The notes beneath the pieces were generated by a model, which was not told where the DNA came from, did no database searches, and saw only the letters and a program-made list of their open reading frames with translations. Positions 21,338-32,516 of a stretch of 64,000 nt of DNA are shown piece after piece. The position numbers and the translations under genes were made by a program. Source of the stretch: Paralithodes platypus (Eukaryota; Arthropoda; Malacostraca; Decapoda; Lithodidae); contig CM064517.1 in the NCBI GenBank assembly GCA_032716605.1, positions 22,043,276-22,107,275 on the forward strand, written 5' to 3'. Within the stretch, counting starts at the first letter, position 1. Each line of letters starts with the position of its first letter.

Positions 21338-23144
21338 TCAGCTCTTTCACTCCCAGGGCCCATGACGGGCACGTTGGACACGAGTGTTACTCTGCCGGAC
21401 ATGTCCAGTTGCGTGACTGGGGAATTCCGGACGTGCTACCGGGCATGGCCCTGGCAAACTTGGGCCAGGACAGTGGTACGCAAGGGCATAACTTGGCAGT
21501 GGCTCCGGCGGCCTCGTTTACGTCTACCTTCAGAAATAAACAAGGTTTAATTAGTGGAGGAGTCACGTGTCAAGGAAATGATCACCAAGCATATCATTGT
21601 CCCAGTCAGTCCAACTCGCCCAGTTTACACGTCCAGATTATTCCTAGTGCCAAAAAGGGACAGCGCTCAGATGAGGTCAGTCATAGACTTGTCTCAACTG
21701 AATCGCTACATTCACAACCCATCGTTCAGGATGCTCACTGTGAATCAGATCAGGTTAACACTTCCGCCGCAAGGTTGGATGTGTTCTTTAGACCTGATGG
21801 AAGCCTATTGGCATGTCCTAGTAAACAGACGGTTCCAAAAATGTCTCGCTCTGAGGATCAGGCATCATACTTTTGTTTTTCAAAGAATGCCTTTGGGTCT
21901 GAACCTGCCACCTCGGGTCTTTACCAAATTAGTCCGGCAGGCCCTGTTTTGGGGCTGTTCGGCCAGGCAGCTTGGGGAACAACAACAACCACTACTAAGG
22001 CAAGGGATCACGATCATGTGGTACTAAGACGACTGGCTAGTGGTAGCGGAGTCCGAGGTATTATGCCTCCAACATGTCAAAACAGTATTATGTCATGTGA
22101 AATCCCTCGGGTTCAAGGTCAACTTGGCAAAGTCGCATCTTGTCCCGACGAGGGTAATCCAGTGGGTGGGTCTGCTATGGGACACAGAACACTTAACTAT
22201 CAGTCAAAGCGTGGACAATCGCGTCAGATTTCGCAAGCAACTATTCCGGTTTCTTCACAGTCTGACCACCACAAGGAAAGTGTGGGAGACCCTAGTAGGC
22301 TCTCTCAACTGGATTCAACTAACGGTACCATTGGGCCGGTTGAAAGTAAAGAGGTTAATCTTGGAGGGAAACAGACATTTACCGCTTTTGAGGCGGACAA
22401 GTCATGGCAGACCCCGCAATTAATCCACAACTTACTAGCGGTCTGGGCGAAGCCAAAAACATTACGCTCAATTATGACATGGACATCTCCTCCACCTACG
22501 GTATGGGTAGACACAGATGCTTCAGGTACTCTGGAATGGGGTTACCAGTCAAACCTCAGACACAAAGGTCAGAATCTTTGGTCCCGGTTCAAGGAGCCTC
22601 ATATCAATGCGAAAGAGTTGTTAGTCCCTTTATTTTTCCTTCAGGCACACGGTTCGACCCTAGTGGGAAAATCAGTGGCCTACAGAATGGACAATCTGAA
22701 TGCAGTCACATGCATTCAGAAGCAAGGGTCAACAAGGTTTCGAGTGTTACTAGAGTTGTTGGAAAAGATATTTGGGTTGGTGGAAAAGCTTAACATTTAC
22801 CTTCACATATCACATCTGCCAGGCGTGGCGAACGTATGGGCAGATGCTGTCACGGAGGCAGAGCACACGAGTAGAATGGGCTCTGAAGCAAACCGTCTTT
22901 CAAGGATGATTGCAGAGCCTTACCGTCCACTAGTGGATTTATTCGCATCCGAGGAGAACCACAGACTCCCTCTCTTCCTGACTCGCCAGGTGAGAACCCC
23001 GGCGGGAGGACCAGACGCATTGCTGGTGGACTGGAGCAAATGGGACTCGATTTATCTGTTTCCACCACCAGACGCTTCACTCTTGTGTCAAATAGTTCAC
23101 AAACTACGAGATTATCGGGGTTTAGTCTCGATGATCGCGCCTAT
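21338..23144 (+). pseudogene. DIRS-1 RT/RNase H region
   Basis: Reverse transcriptase and RNase H of DIRS type in broken frames: VPKRDSAQMRSVIDLSQLN, CSLDLMEAYWHV, RMPLGLNLPPRVFTKLV. The YLDD box is changed to Y-stop-DD near 22020. RNase H motifs are WVDTDASGTLEWG, DNLNAV and PGVANVWADAV, followed by VDLFASEENHRLP. A frameshift lies near 22385. A 39-bp SINE piece sits in frame at 21951. The region stops at 23144, where a CR1-group LINE is inserted. Confidence 0.85.
21951..21989 (+). mobile_element. SINE 3' fragment inserted in frame in the DIRS-1 RT
   Basis: GGGGCTGTTCGGCCAGGC continues to GGAACAACAACAAC, the last 39 bp of the (AAC)n SINE or its LINE partner. DIRS-2 lacks it: RQALMPLLKQG corresponds to RQAL, then 13-14 extra residues ending EQQQ, then PLLRQG. 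The insert is 39 nt, a multiple of three, so it does not shift the frame. Confidence 0.8.
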
Positions 23145-25583
23145 GTTTCTTACAGTAGATCCTCTGGAAAAAGGCAAACTAGGCCTGTGTATCCAGCTCA
23201 GTGCCAGTACTTGCACTACTGCGGTCGTTCACTGTGTTGGCGGCGGCGGCAGCAGACGCAACATTTTTACTATTCTGTATTTTTGCTTTATAATCAAACT
23301 TCAAATTTTGTCTTCCTCATGCTTTATCAAGATTACTTTCAAACTTCCTTATTGATTCGGAATCGACTACATACTGGGACAGCGCGTTCCACTCATTTAC
23401 CACTATCACAAAATGAGTTCTTTGCCTTTTCGAGCCTATTTCTTTCTTTGTAAATTTTCTTAAGTGTCCTCTCGTTCTTGTTCCCTCCCGCATCAAGAAG
23501 ATACCTTCACACACATCCTCATCATACTTTACTGACAGTATCTTAAAAGTTTCTATCATATCCCCTCTCTTTCTCCTATATGCCAGTGTCGGAAGTCCCA
23601 GTGTCCTCAACCTCTGCTCATAGTCTGTGTTCTTCAACGTTGGTACTAGCTTGCTAGCTCTCCTCTGCACTTTCTCCACTGCTTCTATATCCTTTACCAT
23701 ATATGGAGCCCACACCTGGTTCGCATATTCCAGGTGCGGCCTAACCATCTCTGTACAGTGAACCCTCAAATTACGCGCAATTTATCTACGCGAAATAAAA
23801 CTACACTCTAACCACAATTGAGGACACAAATACGTAAGTACGCTCAATTATTCGAATGTACGCGCCGAGCGTACGAGCGGGAGTCGATTCGTATCTGTTG
23901 GAGAGTTTCGGGCGGCCATATTGACGTGACGCCAAGCCCTCCAACGTCGTCACTGTTGACTGTGGAGAGAGACACATCTCCCGTACCAAACTATTATGTA
24001 TCTATAAAGCACAACAGGATATTATGAATCTATTAAAAGACTGTTCTTCGTTTTACATTGCATGTATCATTTATTGAGCTAACAAAATCGGAAATGGAAA
24101 ATCTGTTTCTGTTCGGTAGTTGGAGGCGAGATTGTTTACACTTCTTTCGAAAGTCGCTTCAAAGCCCACTGCTCTCCCCTGGCTAAATGATGTGAAGCCA
24201 ATTCTTTAATATGTATAAGAGCTATTGAACTACAGTATCTCACTTGACACTATGTAGGCTATATGAAACTATAGGCTATACAGGGTGTATTACTTTTCGA
24301 CTCAAAACTTTACCAGTAAGCCTAGGCGGCTAGGCCTATTATTTCGGTCGATCCGACTCGGGCGCAGTGCTATCGATCGATGGCGCAGATCCGGCATTGC
24401 TCAACCACTACCAATGTGAGTTAATTTACGTTTGTGTCTTATTTGTATATATTAAATGTATTTTGTGTGGTAGATTAGGTTATGAAAACATATTTGTACA
24501 GTAATATGTTATATATTTGTGAATTTTAGGTGATGAAAGGTAGAAATAGTACAACTTTCGGTCGGACCCAGACCAATACCTATTTTCCCCATTTATATTT
24601 AACTCCCATGTACGCGCAGACGAACGCACGCGCCGACAGCACAGTACGCATCCCACGCGTAGTTTGAGGGTTCACTGTATAGAGATTCCTGAATATTTCT
24701 TCGTCAAGTGACACAAATGTCCTCCTTATCAGCTCTACAATTCTATTGGCTTTGTTTATCTTCTCCGCTAAATGTTCTGAGAAATTTAACTTATTGTCTA
24801 TCACTACTCCTATATCCTTTTCTGCATTCACTTCCTCCATCGCTTCATACATGCTGTATCCTACCTTGTCTATCTTGCTAGTCCCAATCCGCATGTACTT
24901 GCATTTTTTTGGATGAAAAGGCATTAACCAATGTTCAGACCATCCCTTCATGCCCTCCACATCTCCTTGAAGCAAACTCACATCTTCCTTACTCCTCACT
25001 CTTCTATACAGCTTAGTGTCATCCACATACAGGTATATCTCACTTCCATTAGTTATAACTTCAGGTAAGTCGTTGATAAATATAACGAACAGTAGTGGTC
25101 CCAACACAGATCCCTGAGGTACCCCACTTGTAATTTCCATCCACCCCCAGCCTATTCCATTCACCAGTACCTTCTGTCTCCGATCTTTCAGGAAGGCTTC
25201 TATCCATTTCACACATTTCTCCCCTATACTATAGCTTTTAACTTTCTCTATTAACCTTTTATGTGGGACCTTATCGAAGGCCTTCATAAAATCGCAATAT
25301 ACCACGTCTATTACATCACCATCCTCCAGAGTTTGCATCCAATCATCTACCACCTTAATTAGCTGTAGTACCGTCGACCTCCCCGGCAAGAATCCGAACT
25401 GTCTCCCACTGAAAAGTTGGTTTGATTTCATATGCTCCATTATTCCTTCTCTAATTACCGTTTCCATTAGTTTACACACAACACTTGTCAAACTGACTGG
25501 TCTATAATTTCCTGGGTCATTTCTCTTTCCCTTCTTAAATATAGCCGTTATGTTCGCCTCTCTCCAGTCCGTCGGGATTTGTG
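23145..25583 (-). mobile_element. CR1-group LINE (family CR1-G), 5'-truncated, inside DIRS-1
   Basis: Minus strand. RT from 25583: DWREANITAIFKKG, GNYRPVSLTSVVCK, GRQFGFLPGRSTV, YCDFMKAFDKVPH, SGVPQGSVLGPLLF, then a YVDDTKLY box (about 25020). After a pogo-like insert (23756-24677) it resumes with MVRPHLEYANQVWAP, ending VDSESIRKFESNLDKA. Without the insert the frame is open across the junction. The 3' tail unit TACAGTAGA/TTCTTACAG matches 35240-35263. No clear target duplication is visible. Confidence 0.9.
23756..24677. mobile_element. pogo/Tigger-like MITE, 922 bp
   Basis: TA-CAGTGAACCCTCAAATTACG at the left and CGTAGTTTGAGGGTTCACTG-TA at the right are inverse to each other with one or two mismatches. 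It sits inside the CR1-group LINE between codons for RNLY and TEMVRPH. GGCCATATTGACGTGACG at 23914 recalls the CRE/YY1-like pairs of other pogo-like elements here. No transposase ORF. Confidence 0.9.
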
Positions 25584-25810
25584 GCCGGCTCAGGTGTGGT
25601 ACGCGCAATTGAAGACGTAGTGCGAGAACCCGGTGTCACTACCGATCTCGTATTTCCACTTAGAGACAATTGGAAACCTCAAGACCTTGGTAACTTTTGC
25701 CTTGTGGATATTCAGAAGGCCAAATGGTTAGCCCACTATGGGGAGAGTGTTACCAATAAATTGATTAATCAATATAATATCTCTACTAGACGCCAGTACC
25801 AATCTCACTG
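25584..25810 (+). pseudogene. DIRS-1 tyrosine recombinase, N-terminal part
   Basis: Continues the DIRS-1 frame after the CR1-group LINE: AGSGVVRAIEDVV, LVFPLRDNWKPQDLGNFCLV, IQKAKWLAHYGESVTNKLIN, STRRQYQSHW. It aligns with DIRS-2 53,000-53,180 (NKLLNQYTQSTKRQYQSHW). It ends at the SINE target duplication ACCAATCTCACTG (25798-25810) and continues at 41393. Confidence 0.9.
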
Positions 25811-27527
25811 GGCGGATGCCCAACCCCGAAAGGAGTTGAAATAGGGGAGCTATCCCCCTGCCAAAGGTGGCTTTCTAGGGCCTTTCCTAGCTGATGCTGA
25901 GAGGATTGGGTTCTAGTCATGTGGTGATGGGCTGGTTTATCAGAGTGAGAGTTGGGCATTCTCTGCCATACCCATAGCTTACTCTGACTGTTCCTTTTAC
26001 TTATATATTTTCTAAATCTCAAGTGAAGGCGTCTCTTCCGTGGCTTGATCTCCCTACACAGATTGGGAGCCAAAGCGTCACATTTTTCCTTTGCCCCTCA
26101 ACTTTCCCTTCATAAATGCTGAGGGGCACAAGGGCTTGGGTTTCCCGGGCGTTTCCGCACCCTCCTCAGCTCCCCGCCTTGGAGTGGCTTCGGTCACCCG
26201 GGCTTTATTAGTGGTAGTCCTAGGTCTTGTAGTGATCATCCGGGTGGTGGAGTAGCGCTTTTATACTCTACGTCACTAGTAAATATCTCTCGGATAATTC
26301 ATAACCCAGCCCCTCTTTTTTATTGAACTGTTGGAATTGGAAATAAAAGTTTGTCAACAAATCCTAAGAATAGCAGTTATTTACAGGCCTGGCCATCGAG
26401 GAACAGATAGAGGTTTTATGGATGAGTTTGGACAGTTTCTTGAGGAGTTTTCTGCCAAAATCGGAAGACTCTTGATATGTGGAGACTTTAATTACTGGAT
26501 CGACAACCCTCATCTGAAACCATTTTCCTCCGAGTTCCTTGAATTGACTGACCAGAATAATTTTGTAAATCACGTGTCCAACCCAACTCATATCTCAGGA
26601 CATACCCTTGACTTGGTTCTGTCTCCCACCGGTTGTGATGGTCTTCTGGATGTTGAGGTGGAGGTTCTGGACTCTTCTATTTTTTATCATTCTCTGATTA
26701 CTTTCGGCTTTGATTTCCCTAAGCCGCCCATATACAGTACGAGAGAGTGATCAGGTTTGAAACTACAGAAATACTGACCAGAATATTGCTTGCAATGAAA
26801 TAAGACAGCACCTTGCAAGTATTGATACTTCCAATCTTTCTTCAGACGAGCTGGTGGAGGTACACAATGGCGCACTTAAGTCTGTGTTTGATCATCACTA
26901 TCCGGAGGCAGAAAAGAGAATCATAGTGCGAGATGACTCACCGTGGTACAGCCCTCGAGTCAAATTTCTTAGAAGAGAGCGTAGAAGAGCCGAACGTAAA
27001 TGACGGAAAAATAAAACCGACATCACATGGCTGCCATACATGTTGGCAAAAAGAGCCGTAGTCTACACAATCAAAGACGAAAAGAAAGCATATTATCAGG
27101 GGAAAGTCGAGTCCTGTGGTGGTGATCAGAGAAAGCTGGTTTCGGTTGTCAGTAGCTTACTTAGAAAAAGACACGTGAACTCAAGACCTTCTGCATCTGA
27201 TGCGGAGTTGGCTGCAGACTTTGTCACATTTTTTACTAGCAAGATAACTCCTATGAGACATGAACTGGATGAAGGCCCCTCTAATGAAGAATATTTAATT
27301 GTACCCCAACCACGACATACTCCTAATAGTGTCCTCTCATCATTCCATCCGGTGGAGGCTGATGTTGTTTCATCATATATAAGAAACCTTAATAAAACAT
27401 TTTGTCAATTGGATCCTATAAACATTTCCAAACTACCTGGTGTATATGATCATGCAGCGGAACTTATTTCAAAAATAGTTAACAAATCTTTCTCCATCTG
27501 AAAAACATGCCTTGCTCCGACCTATCC

Positions 27528-28015
27528 TTAACCCTCCAGCCCCGGCTATGTACTATATATATATTCCTCGAAACCCGGGTGTTTTGGCCGAAAAACGTCT
27601 AGGCTAGGCTACCGTATATTCGTTAATCAGACTGCTTCCCACATTCCCGCGCATCCCCAAGCGTAGCTGCGTTATTTACCTGTAGAATGGCATTAAGTAG
27701 AGCTCTCTAAGTCAACTGGTTGAGCTGTGATGATGATTTCATTGGAGATAACTTTATGGCCAAAACAGCCACTTTACACCACTTTTCGATACTTAACAAC
27801 AACATACAGGCACACACGAACAAGTGACGCTCTCCTTCTTGTGGCCGGAGATGTGGGGCGTCGGTCCAGCCGGCTGTTGTTTACATGCGTCGGACCGACG
27901 CCTCGCACACGAAGCTCACAGGCTTTCAACCACTGGGCGTTCAAGAGGCCTTCCGGGTACCTGTTATATGCTTTTTTATGGGCGTTCAAGAGCCCTTCCA
28001 TGGTGAGAGGGTTAA
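27528..28015. mobile_element. piggyBac-like TTAA MITE, 488 bp (twin of 13416-13903)
   Basis: TTAA-CCCTCCAGCCCCGG to GGTGAGAGGG-TTAA. It is the same length and orientation as the MITE at 13416 and differs at only a few positions, for example GGGTACCTGTTATA against GGGCAGCTGTTATA. It splits the L2-like LINE. Excising it with one TTAA joins the upstream frame to LKKPGLDVENMSNYRPVS. Confidence 0.95.
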
Positions 28016-29433
28016 GAAACCTGGACTTGATGTAGAGAACATGTCGAACTACCGTCCTGTCTCCAACTTGTCTTTTTTATCAAAGATATTAGAGCGTGCC
28101 ATATTTGATCAACTGCTGCCGCTACTTCAACAAAATTGAACTATTCCTATTTTTCAGTCTGCTTATCGGCAGCATCATTCGACTGAGACAGCATTGATCA
28201 GAATACATAATGATTTAGTCAAGAACACTTGTGACGGTGAGATCTCATTGTTGGTTTTACTTGATCTCTCTGCAGCCTTCGACACAGTGGATCATGAGCT
28301 GCTATTGAGTGATCTTTATGACTGTGGTGTGCGTGATTCTGCTCTCTTGCTTCTCAGGTCATACTTCTCAGGTCATACTTGTCAGGTAGATCCCAGAGTG
28401 TGATGATGAATCGGATAGTCTCGGACTCGGCACCCCTGCTCTATGGCGTTCCGCAGGGATCAGTGTTGGGTCCTGTCCTGTTCACGATATATACTAGTGG
28501 CTTGTCTCTTCTGCTTCGTGCACACGGTGTCACCTATCATTTCTATGCTGATGACACCCAGATTTATGTGAGGATCACAGGTATAGCTGATACACAGAGG
28601 AAGGTGGAAATGCTGATGACCGATATCAAGAAGTGGATGAGGACAAGAAAACTTAAACTAAATTATAACAAAACTGAAATTTTCATCATCCGAGGAAACA
28701 GAAGGGCTACTGACGCAGTAAATGCCCTCTCCATCGATACGGGTGACTCACAGCTGCAACCAGTAAACTCTGTTCGAAATCCGGGAGTGTATCTGAACTC
28801 AAGACTGGATTTTAAGGAGCACGTAAATCAGATTGTCAAAAGTTGCTACCTACACATCAGAAATCTCTAATCGGTGAAGCAGTTTATACCTAGACGTTGC
28901 CTTCTGACGCTGGTCCACTCATTGACCTTCTCTCGTGTTGATTATTGCAATGCCTTATTCGTGGGTCTTCCAAATTACATATTAAAGAAAGTACAATCTG
29001 TTCTGAACAGAGCTGCAAGACTCATTTTTGGAATTCCACCAGGAACCCCTACCACTTCTTATCACATCGAACTGCACTGGTTACCAATAAAGCTAGAATA
29101 GAATTCAAGTTGTATCTGGTAACTTTCAAGGTCCTCAAATTTGGTGAGCCCGGGTATCTTGCAGAGCTGCTCAGGCGTCCACCGGCACGCCATGGTGTAG
29201 TTGTGCGCCATGATGATGACCCCCTGCGTCTTGATGAGCCGTGGGCTTTCCGGCAGTCATCATTCTTTGAAAGATCATTCTCTTACATGGCTCCAAGGTT
29301 ATATAACAGACTGCCACTGACCATGAGACAACTAAGTTCTGTCGAGTGCTTCAAGAGGCAACTTAATACTTTTCTCTTTGAAAGAAGCTATGATCTCGAG
29401 AGGGGTGTCGTCATCGAGGGCTATAGAGTGTAG
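28016..29433 (+). pseudogene. L2-like reverse transcriptase
   Basis: Reverse transcriptase plus C-terminal region of the L2-like LINE (motifs given under the element). Frame breaks occur at 28137 (TGA), 28403, 28868 (TAA) and near 29100, so the domain is present in four overlapping frames. The YADD catalytic box near 28540 is preserved. The C-terminus reaches a stop at 29433. Confidence 0.85.
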
Positions 29434-29868
29434 ACTATTTGCCATTGCTGGTGGCTGGGTGATGCGTATAGGTTTTGTGTTTCATTGATTTAAGCGATTC
29501 GTGGTTTTTTTTTTGGGGGGGGGGGGGGGGGTTTGGTTTTGGTTTTCGAGCGCCAGTGAATTCTGCGGAAAAATTGGCGCTTGTGAGAAATAAGTAACAT
29601 GCTTATTATTATTATTATTAAGCAGGGAGGGTTTTGTTTGGGCGCTCGTTTATGGCCTTGGCCTTGCTCGGGACCCTCGGGCTGTTCGGCCAGACAGCCT
29701 GGCGACAGGGGCGTATCTATGGTTAATAGCACCTAGGGCAAGAACTGGAATTGCGCCCCCTGGGGTGGGGGCGAGCGCAGCGAGCCTGAGCAATTCTAGG
29801 AGCATTTTAAAGCCATATTCAGAGCTATATTTAGGTAATTGAAACACTAAATAATTACTGTACATATA

Positions 29869-31030
29869 CAGTGGAGCCCCATTTTCGCTACACCGGTCTT
29901 CGCTGATTCAATTCTCGCACCACACACCAAATATTCCCCATTTCAATTCTCGCGCCAAAAGCCTCAATTCTCGCATCAAAATCCCAGCCGAAACCCCAAA
30001 AAATAGCAAAAATAACGAAAAACTCGACATAAAACTAGAAAACAAACAAAAACAATAATTTGTTTTTAACATAACGAAAGAATCTGCCAGGTGCTTGCCG
30101 TTTAGAGACGAAATCCGAGTGAATCCGAGATCCGATCGTCAAATGCACAAGATGCCGCCATCTTTGTATGATGTCATCACTAAGCAGACGCTTGCAGTTT
30201 AGCTAGTATCTGTGTTGACAAAACAACCGTTTGCAAGTTTTTTCGTGCCTGAACCCCTTATCTCTCGCGTTTATTATAACCTCTAGTACTGTACATCTAG
30301 TGATAGGGATGGTTGGCATGGTGGAAGCAATGAAGGAATTTCATGCTCAAAACACAGAGCAAAGACCAGTCCATGTCGGACGAAAGCGATTGAAATGCCT
30401 AGCCTAGACGATGTTAGCCTAGGCTAGGCTAAATATGACTGATTTATAATAAAATCTGTGTGGTAAGTAATCTTCTCATAATACGTATTTATACGTCTTT
30501 TCCTCATAATATGTATTTATTGGATGTATTTGGGGCGAAATAGGAACTTGAGGGGTGGCTGGACGAATTTAGAACCTAGGCCTAGGCTAGGCCTAAAACA
30601 TTTCGCATGATAGAAACAATGCCCCAATATACAGTATTTATGGTTAGGACTGTCATTTAGCCATGTCTACATTATTATTTACAATGTATAAGATTTAGGC
30701 CTAGGCTACTTGATGTAGCCTAGACAAAAAACATGTTTTCATAGCCTAACACTGGGAAAAAGTGCGGTAATTGTTTAGATATTGGGCCTTTTTTTTCTAG
30801 TTATTAAAAACTTATTCTATGGTGTAATATATGATAGAGTATAATGCATAAACTTTAATTTGTGTACAATAAAACATGTTTTCATAGGCAAAAAATAGAA
30901 AAAGACGCAAATTTTGGCATGAGCACGGAACCGATTGAATTTTCCCCATAAGAACAGTGCCCCGATCTTGGCTTCAATCCTAGCTCTATTTCTGCGGAAC
31001 CGATTAGCAGCTAGGATGGGGGCTCCACTG
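29869..31030. mobile_element. pogo-like element, both ends present, 1.16 kb
   Basis: TA-CAGTGGAGCCCCATTTTCGC at the left and ATGGGGGCTCCACTG-TA at the right. The first 885 bp are nearly identical, in inverse orientation, to 18685-19572. Repeats rich in CCTAGGC occur at 30400-30430 and 30580-30600. No long ORF. Confidence 0.85.
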
Positions 31031-31038
31031 TATATGTA

Positions 31039-31137
<99 letters not shown>

Positions 31138-31148
31138 CATACAGTATA
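31031..31148. repeat. (TA)n microsatellite
   Basis: About 90 bp of uninterrupted TA (31041-31130) flanked by TATATGTACTG and GTATATACATACAGTATA. It lies exactly between two pogo-like elements, each of which targets TA. ORFs across it (Tyr-Ile repeats) are artefacts. Confidence 0.95.
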
Positions 31149-32504
31149 CAGTAAAAGTCTGATAATCCGACAACCGATAATTGGAATCTCCCAATAGTCC
31201 GAATTTTTGAAAATGAGGCCAAATCCGAATTCACCCGATAGTCCGAATTTCTAAAAGTCCCGAAGTCCCCTTTTTGAGGCATTAGGCAACCCAAAACCCA
31301 CCCAAATAACACATAATGGTACACACACATATCATATGTTAACCCGTTGAGACCCAGCGTCGCACGTGTTGCGTCGGCAGTCTTTGATCACCAACTCCCA
31401 GCGACGCATCACGTGCGTCCGACATATAAAAAACACTTACGTGGCTCGTAAGGTAGGAAATGGCGGGAGAATAGGAGGGGGAGGTACCGTAGTGTGTGTG
31501 GGAGCCGGGCCAGTAGGTGTGAGCGGGCCGAGACAGCCGCGCGGCTGGTGGTGGTGGGCTTAGTGGGGATAGTTTACACCCCTAGTTCACGGCCACTTTG
31601 AACCTTCATTACTCCGGTCGTATGGTAGCTAGAGGCTTGAGATTTATGTGAGATACTCCTTAGGATGTATGCCGTACAATGCCATACTCAGTTTTTACCC
31701 TAGTGCTCCCGGGCGGGTGGTCATGCGGGGGAGACGAACTATTGAAACCCCCCCCCCCCCGCCCCCCAAATGACCGAAATGAGTTTTTTTTTATTTTTGT
31801 CTTCATTTCTCACCATTCTCTTCCATTTTGGCTCAACAAAAAATTTTGAGGCTCCCCCCCCCAAAAAAAAAATGTCAGAGGTGATTTTTTTTTTTTTTTT
31901 CATTTCTCATCCTTGTCTTCCATTTTAGCAAACAAAAAAAATAAGTGAAAATGGCTTGGGACTGGGGTGAACAAAATATTATAACTAGCCGGGGCTCAAC
32001 GGGTTAAGGGGAGGTATTTAGTTTGTTCCCTACGTTTCCATCAAGCTTAAAATTACACCCCCTAGACCCCCTTTCAAGATAAATTTGTACATTTTTTAGT
32101 AGAAACATGTCCCGGCCAGAGGCCAGTTGTTCTTAAATTACAGGCTCGCTATCACTCGTCAGGAAAGAAATTGAAACCTTAATGGCACGAAAGGTCTTAA
32201 AATTGACAGAAATGGGGCAAAATGTCTTAAAATGTCCAAACTACTAGGGCAAACGTCATAAAATCTCAAAAGCAATGGGGCTAAACATGAGGGAGAAAGG
32301 GGTCCAGAAAAAATCCTTCAAGTGGAAATCTCCCCTTAATGAAATCTCTTTTGTGCATAGGCCTATGCATAGCTTATATTGTGTTCAGGTTTTCGTCAGG
32401 CCATTAATACACAGGTTCATAGGGGTAAATTCCAATAATCCAAAAAATCCGGTAATCGGAACGAGGCCGGGTCCCCTGCTATTTGGATTACAGGACTTTT
32501 ACTG
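31149..32504. mobile_element. pogo/Tigger-like element, 1.36 kb, carrying a TTAA MITE
   Basis: Left end TA-CAGTAAAAGTCTGATAATCC and right end GGATTACAGGACTTTTACTG-TA share CAGTAAAAGTC and the next block ATAATCC/GTAATCC. The interior repeats CCGATAGTCCGAAT. A TTAA-bounded MITE occupies 31339-32007. No transposase ORF. Confidence 0.85.
31339..32007. mobile_element. piggyBac-like TTAA MITE, second family
   Basis: TTAA-CCCGTTGAGACCC at 31339 and GGGGCTCAACGGG-TTAA at 32007 form a 13-bp inverted repeat with one mismatch. The interior has homopolymer runs (C10 near 31750, T18 near 31890) and no ORF. The TIR differs from the 488-bp family, so this is a separate MITE family. Confidence 0.85.
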
Positions 32505-32516
32505 TATTGGTATATA

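Larger units (their letters stand above)
26217..29617 (+). mobile_element. L2-like LINE, 5'-truncated, with (ATT)n tail
   Basis: Endonuclease part: GGGVALLYSTS, VIYRPGHRGT and ICGDFNYWID (26250-26750). RT part: SNYRPVSNLSFLSKILER, SAYRQHHSTETALIR, LLDLSAAFDTVDH, YGVPQGSVLGPVLF, FYADDTQIYV (about 28540). C-terminus: FSRVDYCNALFVGLP, ARLIFGIPPGTP, HWLPIK. These are L2/CR1-group signatures. Stops at 26748, 27001, 27499 and 28136 plus a MITE at 27528 inactivate it. The 3' end has a T-run, a G14 run near 29517 and (ATT)n. Confidence 0.85.

Noticed and set aside
30817..31330. ORFs of Tyr-Ile repeats on both strands
   Set aside because: They are translations of the (TA)n microsatellite at 31041-31130.
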